Assembly (NCBI GenBank): GCA_000181795.3
Contig: CM012954.1
Location: 14,156,583 to 14,220,582 of the forward strand
From: Trichinella spiralis
Taxonomy: Eukaryota > Nematoda > Enoplea > Trichinellida > Trichinellidae
DNA: 64,000 nt
Reading direction: 5' to 3'
Under the pieces are notes generated by a model. The model saw nothing but the letters and a program-made list of their open reading frames with translations. It ran no database searches and was not told where the DNA came from. A program made the translations under genes and the position numbers. Shown one piece after another: positions 35,716-46,700 of the stretch (position 1 is its first letter; the number at the start of each line of letters is the position of its first letter).

Positions 35716-38604
35716 TTAGGCTGCTTTTAAGTTATTTATTCTTCTCAATTTCTCAGCTATGTATTCTTCTTTAAAATTCTAAAATGCAATGTGCTAAATA
35801 AATTGAATGGCAACTTCCATTTCCAAATTCTCACCTCTGAAAACTGAAACCAAACTGACATCCAACCAAGAAGAGAACTAATTTTTGCATTGCTTTGTTT
35901 CAGAAACAACAAGTATTCATTAATAGAATTGTTATAGCTAAAACAATTATCAAAAGCAATAATAATATCGCGCAAATTTGAATTACACTAACCTATCATT
36001 TATTTCAGATTCATCTTCTTGCAATTTTAATAGCTGATCTTCATAATTATCATTTTCAAGAGATTCGACATATTCTCTGAGCTGTTCAAATTCGTCGAAC
36101 CATTGTTTAATCAATTCGGCACGACGCTGAAAGCGCAGCATTAAAAAATATTACTACTTTTTAAACTTCATTGACGATGAAATTTAAAAAAACAAGCTTA
36201 CAGTCCTCTCATTTTCCATATGCATCTCCTTGGCGTGGTGTTTCTTTTGCATCTCGTTGAGGCGCTTTTCCGTTTGACTTCGCAAGCATTCCACTTGCTT
36301 CAATTCCAACGTGGTCTTCACTAACGCGTCATTCAATTCCATCTGCTTATTGTTCATCAGCATTTTGTCTTGTCGAATAACAGTCTTTAAAAACAACAAC
36401 AATATTAGTAATTAATATATGCAAAAATATTAAATTTATACAATTGCATTAAATTTCAATTGTGTCGACAAATCAGAGTCGTGTAGTGAAAGATGTAATT
36501 TGTTGAAAAAGTCTAACGTCAGATGGCATCTGTGCTTCAAATTTTCAATCATGCGCCACACTTCCAAGCATTTTAGGTTCAGCTAATGGAAATATAAAAT
36601 CAGTTAAATTTGGTTATTTCACAAAAAAATATGCAAAAACAAAATTACTCTTTCCTGAGATAAAATAACGCTGTTTGTGAGACCGGAACGATGATTTTGT
36701 ACTTGTGCAAGTTGTTCCTTTGCAATTTGAATTTGCTGTTCAACCTGGAAACAAATTATTACAAAATTTATACTTACTTGGTTAACAAATTCATACACGT
36801 TCAGTTTTAGTTTTCAAGTTTTGAGACGCATTGAAAGACTGCTTTCTTTTATCCAAAGCAATAATAGCTTCCTGCTCTTCAGCATGCTTTGATTCGATCA
36901 GCAATTCTAGAATTAATATATATATGAATATATATATATATTCATATTTTATGAAAATTAACCGCTCAAAAATATCCACTTACTAAGTTCTTGCTTTCGT
37001 TTATCGGCAAGATCATGTTCATTTTTTAAAGCAACAAAGAACTGTTCAGACTGTTCAATTTGTTTCTCAACTTCGACTACTTCCTGGTCCAATTTGTCCA
37101 CCAAGTCTTGTTTCGCCAACAAATCGTCCTAAATATGCAAATTGTTCATTCAGCTATTCAGATGCATGCAAATTTTAAATCGCATTTAAATTTATGATTC
37201 CAAATAATGCTTACCAAACGATTAGTCCAAATATCGGTTTGCTCTATCAGTTTTTTATTTTCCTTTTTTAATAATTCATATTCATCTTTTATCGATTCAC
37301 ACGACAAGCCTGAACATGGCTATTGAAATTGCTGTACTTGTTCAATGTAAAAAATTGACTTACAGTCGTCAAATGAGTCAAGAGCACAATGTCGTCCTTG
37401 AATTACCTGGCAAAAAGTCTCCTTTTCCACATCGAATAAATTCTAAATAATTTTAAAAATTATAAACATCCATTGAAAACATTTATCCTTAAAAAACATA
37501 ATTAACATACTCTTTTCAAAGAATCTGCAGAAATAAGTGCATCCAAATTAACCAACTGAAAGAACTAGAAGAAAAAAGATCTCACGATGTAAAAAACATA
37601 CCTCAACGCTTTCAAATAGAATTCTTACTTTGATTTCTTCAACAAACCAATAAAATATACCAATTATGTGAGGAATAGAACTCGGTGCGCTTAAAGTTTG
37701 CAATGTAGATTTTTTCACCAAATACGGATATTCCAATTCTTTTAGATATCGAAGAATATCTTCTTCGAATTTGTTTATTTGAATAGGACATCCCATAATT
37801 GCTTCCAAGAAAAACTAAAAAATCTATCATAAAGTTCTAAATAGACTAAATCAAAATTCGTAATACTTGAATCAGTGCTGTAAAAGTAGATTTGGTTATA
37901 TTTCGCAGAGTTTTCTCTTTAGCCATTTCACCAGGAATGTAATTTTGAAGAAACTAATAAAATTCCAATAATGCACATAAATAAGTATATTAAATAAACT
38001 AATCGTTAAATTATAAAAAAAAGCTTTAAAAAGAGATTTTTTATAAACACAAATATACAATGAATACTTACAGCAGACACTTCTTTTATCATATTTGCAA
38101 CAAATTGTTTATCATTTAGTGGTCGCTGGTCTTTTTCAAGAGTGCTAAAAAATGTGAATTTCAAGTTTTTTAAGCAATAAATGAAAGATGCTCAAGTAGT
38201 AATTAGAGTGGTTTTCTGTAGAAAAACATCTCAAAATAAAATATATGTATAAAAGTTAAAAATTGTTTATCATGAACATTTAGCTACAACAACAGTAAAT
38301 AAAACGTATTCTAACAAACTTAAAAAGAAATTAAACAAGATATATTTCAATTCAATTTCAAAATAATAAGTAAAAACAGATTTTCGTTGTAACAAAGACA
38401 ATCTAATTAATACTTTTTTCAGCATGAACAAATGAAATTGATAAAATTAATTTACGTTTTTCGAAATGAGTTTTCCAAATAAACTACGTTCACTCTATTA
38501 CATGCATCTTCACTTTGTTCTTGTTTCATTATGGCACTTAATAGAGTAGAACTAGGAACATTTGCAGCCGGGGTGGCGTATAGTCGAAAATTACTTTCAT
38601 CCAT
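35716..38604 (-). CDS. NDC80/HEC1, outer kinetochore microtubule-binding subunit
   Basis: Fifteen exons on the minus strand join in phase to 571 residues (human 642): 38604-38456, 38144-38072, 37953-37867, 37814-37602, 37555-37511, 37442-37364, 37309-37215, 37128-36984, 36906-36797, 36744-36649, 36582-36442, 36384-36202, 36126-35993, 35937-35835, 35778-35716. The calponin-homology head is recognisable: DQRPLNDKQFVANMI, FEEDILRYLKELEYPYLVKK, LSAPSSIPHIIGIFYWFVEEIK, then LFDVEKETF. The rest is long coiled coil (Glu/Lys/Gln heptads) that pairs with NUF2. The segment between the end of the CH domain and LFDVEKETF is about 45 residues shorter than in human, and introns there (46 and 68 bases) leave no room for a missed exon. 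An alternative exon 6/7 junction (GCCAG|GTAATT to ATAG|CCATG) would also keep frame. A TTTCAG acceptor lies 6 bases before the ATG. Confidence 0.88.
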
Positions 38605-40506
38605 TTCGTTCTGAAAAAAGATTAACACTTTAAAATGGTGAACTGCCTAAAAATTACAATTATTTAAATGCATTATAAAGTAGTAAAATTGAAAATACTA
38701 CTATTTACTCCAAATTCAACATTTAACTGAAGTGAAAAAGTAACCAAAGTATAAAAACAAGCAAAAAAATTGATAAAATTCATCACAAAAACTAAAAATT
38801 TTCAAGTAAAAGAAAAACTATTAACATTATTAAGACCTTCATTCCTTTAGAATGAAATAATGTAAGTGATGTAAAGTTGAAACGAAAATAAATCAATCAA
38901 AATGAAGAAATTGCAATGCACAAATAAATAAAAATTATACATATATCAGAGAAAATATTATAGCTTCGAAAATCAAATCTGTTATATTTTATTGAAGAAC
39001 TGAAACTGAAAAAGTAAAAATATAAAAAAAATTGGGCTAATCAATAACCTGTGCTACATACGCTCCCACTCGAAATGTACCGTAGTCGTATTTTAAAAAT
39101 TACAGTACACTTATATAGGTAAAACTGTTGTGAATAAATGTTATTCAGTAGCATCAGATTAGGAAAATTTGAATTCATCCAATAAATTTAATTATATTAT
39201 TAATTTTTCAGAAATCATACGTATTGATAAAGAAAAATACCAACTTATTTTTGTAATTATTTCTAATCTTTACAAGTGGAATAATTAATTTTAAAAAAGG
39301 GAAATAAAGTAATATTTGAGCAAAATTTTCAAATTCTGTGATTATTATTGATATTAATAGTCTATAAATTTTGTTTTCTTACTGTAATTGCCTAATTTTT
39401 TATTTCTAGAAACAACCGCTTTGTTTATTTGTATGAAATTTAAAATTTTAGTAAAATTTTTTAACAAATGTATACATATTACCAAAGTATTAAAAAATTT
39501 GTAATTATGAAAACAATTTGTACTGTAACAATAAAAAAAGAGTAAAAAGTGGTAAATTTCGTTGTTGATGAAGCTGAATAGATATTCACAGGGGGATGCG
39601 TAATTTTCAGTGGCGAAAAAAAATTGTTAACAAAGTGAAATGGTGTTTTAAATAAGTATAGCCTTGAAAACTGTTGATTTGACACCAAACAACGTTTGTT
39701 TTACTAGTGATAATTGATTTGAAAATTTCAGATTTTTTCGTGTCTTGTTGAAATAAAATTTTTCTCAACAACAAAAGAAAAATAATTCAAATCTTGCAAA
39801 GAGTGGAGTATAGATATCTGGGAAAAGAAAATATTTGATGCAAAAAAGTTGACGTCATCGTCTGGCAAAAGCAGATGTGGATGAAGATTTGCTGGCTAGC
39901 CACAGCGTTTGTTTGGCCCGAGGTGAAGCAGTTGGAGGCTGGTTAGTTATTAGCAGTTGTGGCTTTTCGTCGGCCGTTTGCTCTTTTCTAGCCGCTTCGG
40001 CGTTGTTGTTTACACCACGCTGGTCAATCGCTGATTGGTCCGCCACGATTGGCCAGAGCTCCGCCTACGCGTGACACGCGTCGTATGCGAAAGCAATAAA
40101 CTGGTTTTATCGATCAATTGAATGTCACTCTTCTTGGTTGGTGGCTGCTGCGGCGGCGTCGGATGCTGCTTGTCGACGACGATTGTTTTCATACGCGCTA
40201 CGCTTGAAGCTTAAACTTCTCCTCTCGCCCTGATTGCTTTTCTTTCCTATTCGACCATTGGAAAACGTCGTCGTTGTTGTTGTTGTTATTATTGTTGTTT
40301 TTTTCCTCATAATTGACTCGAAAAGTTTTCTTAAAAACAACAAATAAACAAATAAACAAAAAGCTGAGTTACACATCCCACAGCTTCTTCTTGTTTTATT
40401 TCGTTTATTTGTGTTTGTTTTCTGTTGGATTGTAAGTTTTGTTTATTTATTTGTTTGTTTGGTTGGTTGTTTGTAATTCGCTTCGCCACTAGGCGGCCGT
40501 TGCTCA
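38605..40506. other. region between NDC80 (-) and the IER-family gene (+)
   Basis: About 1.9 kb between divergently transcribed genes. 38.6-39.8 kb is AT-rich without features. From about 39850 to 40300 the sequence is GC-richer, with CCAAT-type and ACGCGT motifs (listed separately), and probably serves as promoter for the IER-family gene. Confidence 0.45.
40033..40081. promoter_or_regulatory. inverted CCAAT boxes and paired ACGCGT sites
   Basis: GATTGG (CCAAT on the minus strand) occurs at 40033-40038 and 40047-40052, 14 bases apart. The palindromic arrangement ACGCGT-GAC-ACGCGT lies at 40067-40081. These motifs are about 450 bases before the IER-family start codon. Paired CCAAT boxes fit an NF-Y type promoter; ACGCGT is the MluI-box core known from cell-cycle promoters in yeast. 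Use here is inference. Confidence 0.4.
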
Positions 40507-43040
40507 ATGACGACGATGGCTAATGATGAGAACGAGATGTGCGAAAAGCTGATCGAGTTGAGCTTTGCCAAAATTGTCAGCAGCAAGAGCGGACGTGGCG
40601 GCACGTCGTTGAGGAAAAATCTGCTCATAGTCCAAGTGCTTCATCGCGCCAAAATGGAACAGCGCAGAAGGTGACAATTTAAATTTTTTTAAAATTGTTC
40701 TACTCTTTTTTTTTCATTATCTCTCTCTCTCTTTATCGCCGGCCCAACAGCGGCAATTCAATTTCATATACTGAACAGTGTACTGAGTGGGCTGAGAACC
40801 AGGAAATGAATAATACTTTTTCAAAAATTGCTCAATTACGTCATCAACGCGAGTTATCGTTGTTGTTTTGGCGCTGACAACGCCAGTCTCTATATCATAT
40901 GGTGACTTGTTGATCGATTTTCGGCAGACATGACTTTCTCCCTTTTGGCGCTCGAATGCCGACAGACAGACAGCCAGCCTTGTTCACACCCAGACAGACT
41001 ATTTTAACAGGGAAATTTTGAAAAAAAAATACCATTTTCTTTCCCCACTCCGAACGTCTTCATTCACTTTCGATGCATTTCAGACGTGTAAAAATTGAAC
41101 CCAATTTTCACCCCGTTCAAAAAATACTTTTTTCTCACTTTCTCTATCCCAACTCGCATCTTTTCCATTTCCCTTATCTCTGTTGTTTATTTTCCAGTAT
41201 GACTGACGTACGTTGTTTTCACACTCAACGGCCGGTTTTCTCTCGTCTCTTCCTTACCCAAGTGTTTTGTTTTGATTTTTTTTTCACTCTCTGCTTTAAC
41301 TATAATGAAATTTTCTTCTACAGTTTTATAAAAAAAAACAAATCGATACGCGCATCATTTGCATATTTTACACTCCGCCATTTGTTCGTTTGTATCAAGT
41401 TATCAAGTTTGATACAGTCAAGGGTTTTTGAGTGTGCGCGTCCGTGTGTGTGGCAATTTTATTGTTACACATTCAGAATTATATGTCACAAATTGAACCG
41501 TTTTTCGCTCGTTCGAATGTTTATTTGGGTTATGTTACAGTAGGTTGGCAAATTTGCTGACAATCAAGTTTCTATTACTTTAATATGTCGAGCTTGCATC
41601 ATTTGAAGAATTTTTTTTACCATTTTCATTTTTTGAATTTTACAATCATAAATGGGCAAATTATTTAATATTGAGCTAAATTGATAATTGGAAAAAAATG
41701 TGTATTGCTTGTTTGATTGTTGATTTCGATCGGCATCGATGAACATTAACAAAAATTAGAGGATGTGAAGTTTTTTCAAATGGTTGAAATTGCCATTTTT
41801 TCAAAAAAATATGACTGGCGTTTGTAAAGGGAAAGCATTGCCTTTTTTCAACCGGTTTTTACTCAGTTTGTTTATTCCTGTTTCTGTTGCTCACATCAGC
41901 ATGTTGAATTCATGGAAAATGTTTATTGAAAATACATTCTAGTTTTTTAAAGTGACTTTTGTTATTTATCATGTAAAATTTTCATAATAATTGTTCGGGG
42001 AATCAGTGAGAAAATGAAAAAAATTTTTTTCTAATGTTAATATTTATGTTATTATTTTTCAAAACAACAAATGCGTCTGGACTGAGGCTACGTCTGCCAA
42101 TGAATTCGCTGCTGTCTGTGAATGTTTTTTTACGTTAATCTTTTTTATCTCTAAGCTAATTTTTATACCAGATTGCATCAGTTTTCAATGAGTGTTCGTT
42201 CACGTGATTTGTATTCGAACAATTTTAGGCAATTTTTACAAACATCTTCATACGGTAAATTGATCAATCCGTCCTACGGTTGCGAATCGTCATCGCCTGA
42301 TTCTTCTATCAATTCAGCAGCAGCAGCTTACTCTTCTGACTTGGCCGACCTGCAGGATAGGTGCGCCGAGTTGGAAATCAGTGAATCATTGTTGAACGCT
42401 GGTCGTTACGATGTATACAACGGATTTAGTCAGGGTAGCCGACCAACTGTTGTTCCAGACGGATACTGCGATTCGAGGTTTTCACAACAACAGCCACTAG
42501 CCGAAGAAATGTTTTACGCATCTCCTCCGTAAGTGTTGAAATTAGATTGTCGTCTGTTTGTCTGTCTGTGGAAATGCAGTGTTGATTTTCAGGTACGAAG
42601 ATTATACGTGGTCATGTGGTGAAACACACAGTGCCGGAATAGAATGTGTGAACAGTATCAGCAGTAGCAGCAGCAGCAGCAACGACATTCTGTTCAGTCA
42701 GGATCAGATTTCTTGTAATAATAATAATAGCAACAAGACATTGAAACGTAAAACTGAATTCAACGACGACAACACCTCGCAAGATGAGATTAGTTGCGAC
42801 TGCTGGGTGTTGCCGAAACGTGCTTGTGTTGGTCACTCGTTGGACGGCGGCGCACCGGTAGAAGTGGCGTCGTCGGATGAGATGTTGGCCATTGGAAATG
42901 AGAATCCCGACTCGAACTTTGACGAATTTTTCTCTTTTTTCACACCAAGCCTCCCGGCACAAGTGGACAACAGCGCTGGACATTCCACTGATCACAGTCT
43001 CCCATGTCCCAGTCTGTTGGAGTTGATCTGTGAATCATGA
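40507..43040 (+). CDS. IER2/IER5-family protein (immediate early response domain)
   Basis: Three exons, 40507-40670, 42172-42528 and 42593-43040, join in phase to 322 residues. The N-terminal box LSFAKIVSSKSGRGG followed by LRKNLLIVQVLHRAKMEQ aligns well with the start of human IER5 ([31 protein letters not shown]). The rest is Ser/Asn-rich and poorly conserved, with a poly-Ser run near residue 190, basic patches LKRK and LPKRAC that could serve in nuclear import, and an acidic, hydrophobic C-terminus (FDEFFSFFTPS ... SLLELICES). IER2 and IER5 are nuclear, rapidly induced regulators; IER5 recruits PP2A to substrates such as HSF1. The 1.5 kb first intron separates the IER box from the tail. 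No trans-splice-like acceptor precedes the ATG. Confidence 0.7.
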
Positions 43041-43092
43041 AGAAGAAGAATAAGGAAAAGCTGACATTTTTTTGGAAAATCAACACAACCAA

Positions 43093-43093
<1 letters not shown>

Positions 43094-43131
<38 letters not shown>
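43094..43131. repeat. (CTA)n microsatellite
   Basis: Twelve or so uninterrupted CTA units lie in the 3' untranslated region of the IER-family gene, 54 bases after its stop codon. Confidence 0.9.
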
Positions 43132-43132
<1 letters not shown>

Positions 43133-43357
43133 AATTTATGAGTTCAAATTTTAATTATTTTTTACTTTTTTTTTCAAACGGTCGTTGTTAGCTGTCTCGA
43201 AAGATTTTTCTTAGTTGAAATAATATTTTTTCATCGCTTTGTTTTCTCATCTGTAGGGTAGAAACTTTCCGTTGCTGCCACTATTTTGAAAAACAGAAAA
43301 AAACTGCTGTCGATAAGTTGTAATTTTGCGACCGTATTATTATTTATTTTTTCTTTG

Positions 43358-43363
43358 AATAAA
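43358..43363 (+). terminator. polyadenylation signal AATAAA of the IER-family gene
   Basis: AATAAA 318 bases after the stop codon. It is the first exact hexamer in the 3' flank and lies well before the IFT122 start at 43737. Confidence 0.5.
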
Positions 43364-43736
43364 AGTGTTACACGCGTGAATATTTTTTTAAAAATCTTTT
43401 TCTGGTCTGGTGTACTGTAAAAATGATGAATTTGGAGAAAAACTGGAAAAATGGCACAAGTTTGAATTTTGTACGATTGTTGTTGTTGTTGTTTTTTGTG
43501 ATTGGTCAATTGAGTGAAGTGAAAAGAAATCAATCCGCTGCGCTCAATGTGTGGTTGAAAAATCGGTTCAGTATCGTCGATTGAGTAACAGTTGCGACGG
43601 TTGTCATGGCAACCAGAGATGGACAAGTGGAAAAATTGTCGTCTGTAGGCGGCAGATTTTCACAATTTCGACGTTGGCTATATTTTTGTCATAATCATAA
43701 TCAAAGTATTATTTTCTGCATAAAGAATAATCGTCG

Positions 43737-46700
43737 ATGAATAATTCTACAGAATTGTGGTGTCGAACTGTCGACGAAGCGGGTGGACAAAAATCGGGCC
43801 GGTAAATGATTATTAGTTTTATTTTTGTACTATTTTTCCCATTCAACATCGTTGTCCATTCAGAATTAATGATCTGACGTTCAAGCCGGATGGAAGCGAA
43901 CTTCTGGTTGCGGCCGGGTTGAACATTTTCGTCTACGACGTCCACGACGGCAATCTCATTCAAACGTTGCACGGTACGTGGAATTGGCGGTGGTTTGAAA
44001 ATCAATTTTTGAAATTCAAATTTTAAATAGGTCATCGTGATACTGTACACTGCGTCGTCTATTCGCCGAGTGGTGAAAAATTTGCCAGCGGTTCGGCGGA
44101 TAAAAGTGTTATCGTATGGACCGACAAGCACGAAGGAATGCTCAAATTCAAGTAATTAATTATTATTAATTTTTTATTTAATAAATTATTTTCATCCAGT
44201 CACAGTGACAGTATTCAATGTTTGACGTTTTGTCCGATCAATTGTATTCTACTGAGCTGTGCTATCAGTGACTTTGGTAAGTGATGAAAAAAAATTCGAA
44301 ATGCAAAATTTTGCTTCGAATGAAGAAGAAAAAATATTCAAATTAAAGGTCTGTGGACTTTGGAAAAGAAAACTGTCGATAAGCACAAATCGTCGGCCAG
44401 AATTTGTAGTTGTTCTTGGGCATCCAATGGAGAATACTTTGCTCTCGGCTTGTACAACGGTATTGTCAGCTTTTGCAACAAGGTACAACAATATTGTTAA
44501 TGCTGGTATTTGGAAATTCGATGACGATTTTATTCAAATGCAATTTTCCAGATGGGCGATGAAATGCTCAAAGTGAACCGCACAAATGGTTGTCCAGTTT
44601 GGAATTTGGCATTCAATCCATTCAGGTGAAATTTGAAAAATTTTTTAAACTGACCTTTTGTAAATTTAAATTTCTATATTGTAGACCGGAAGAATTTTTG
44701 AACGAATCAGAAAAGTATGAAAGTGATGAATTTTGATAAATGAAAAAAATTTTTCATTTGTTTTTTACAAATTAGTGAAACAATGGATATTGCACTGGCT
44801 GTTTTGGACTGGTCATCGGCCATCGCATTTTATGATATAAATGGACAAAAGGTTTATGCATTTTTTTTCTTAAATTAAATAAACTGGAAATAGAAAAAAT
44901 TTTTTATTTCTTAGATGTTGGAAGATGTGAAATTAAATTATGATCCACTCTGTTTGGACTATTTGGCACCTGGTGAATTTATGGCCATTTCAGGTTCGAA
45001 TCGCAAAGTGAATTTGCATACACGAACGGGAACCTATTTGTTTACCGTTGCTGAAATGAAATCATGGGTTTGGGTATGCCGAGCCAAACCGGACAGTCAT
45101 CATATTGTGAGATATTTGAATCAATCAAATCAAACTATTTTCTACTTGTAAAATTTGATTTAGGCTGTGGGCTGTGAAGACGGTACTGTAGCTATTTATC
45201 AACTCAGGCTTGGCACTGTTCATGGATTGTATGATGATCGATATGCATACAGAGACAACATCACTGACGTTGTGGTACAACATTTAACAGACGGAAGTAA
45301 AGGTAATACAGCTTATTTCAAAATTTCAATTTTCTTTTTTTTGCTTTTATTATAGAACTTTCGATAAAATAAAATAGACTTTTGTATGTTAGTAGTCATT
45401 AAGCATTTATTAATAAACAAAATTTAGATGATAAGTGTCTGTTTGTTTACAATGAATGCGTTTGATATTTTTAAATTAAAATGATACGAATATCAGTTTA
45501 ACAATATTCACAAATGAGCGTTAAAATCAAATATTAAGTGATATTTTAACAATGTTGTGTAATTTCAACGGTCACATTAGCTATTCTTGAGGAATTCATT
45601 TGTTCAGCTTGTATTTACTTATACTGGGCAACTGTTCAAATAATATTATCGTTCATTCATAGCTTTGATCGTGAATTTTATGATGAAGTTGAAACAAACG
45701 TTTTTTTAAAGAGAAATTATTTTTGTTAACAAAAGTTTCAAAATTAATGTTTTAGTACGTGTGAATTGTCAAGATTTGGTGAAAAAAGTGGCCGTTTATA
45801 AAGATAAAATTGCGGTAAATATATCTTTTTTTAAATAATATTTTTACATGTATTATGAGGGAATTTTTATATTATAAGGTTCAACTTTCGAATAGAATCT
45901 GCATTTATGAATGTAGAATGAAATCAAGTTCGGGTATGGAATATTCGAAAACGCAAGCAATTGCAAAAGATTTCGAATGCAGCCTTTTGGTATTGTGCTC
46001 CAAATATGTCGTATTGTGCATGGTAAGGAAGTTTAATTAATATTATTGTTTGTCAGTGATAAATGTTATGAAACTTGAATGCTTTGCAGGATGGCATTTT
46101 GCAAAGCTGTACACTTTCTGGATATGTGGAACGTCAGTGGGTTTTGGATTCCATGATACGTTATATTAAAGTGGTGGATGGTACGGCTGATCATGAAAGT
46201 TTGTTGGTTGGTCTGAAAAATGGTCAAGTGTTGAAAATATTTTTGGACAATCCATTTCCTGTTGAACTGATGAAACACAACGATGGAATCCGATGCCTGG
46301 ATCTGAGCATTTATCAGACCAAGTTGGCGATGGTCGGTGAGAATGGCATATGTTTCGTTTATGACTTGATCACGGAAGAACTTTTATTTCAAGTATTAAA
46401 TAAAAAAATTATTCAACTGTTATTGTTTGTAAATAATGTTTAGGAGTCGCAAATTACAAGTGTTGCTTGCAATCGTCAACATGAAGATATAATTTGCATG
46501 TCAGGAGCAAATACGATTTTGGTTCGAATAAAAGATTTTCCAGCTTATGAGCTTCAAATGCCAGTAAAATTTCAGCTAGAAAAATAATTTTTCAAATTCA
46601 TTCAAATTTTATTTCAGGGTTTGGTTGTCGGCTTTTCAGGTTCGCAAGTGTTTTGTTTATATCTTTACGCAATGACAACAATAGAAGTTCCGCTGAGTTT

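Noticed and set aside
41073-41543. 156-codon open frame on the plus strand inside the first intron of the IER-family gene
   Set aside because: It is dominated by Phe, Ser, Leu and His from a T-rich strand that rarely makes stop codons. It shows no domain, no splice logic and no codon preference like the real genes.
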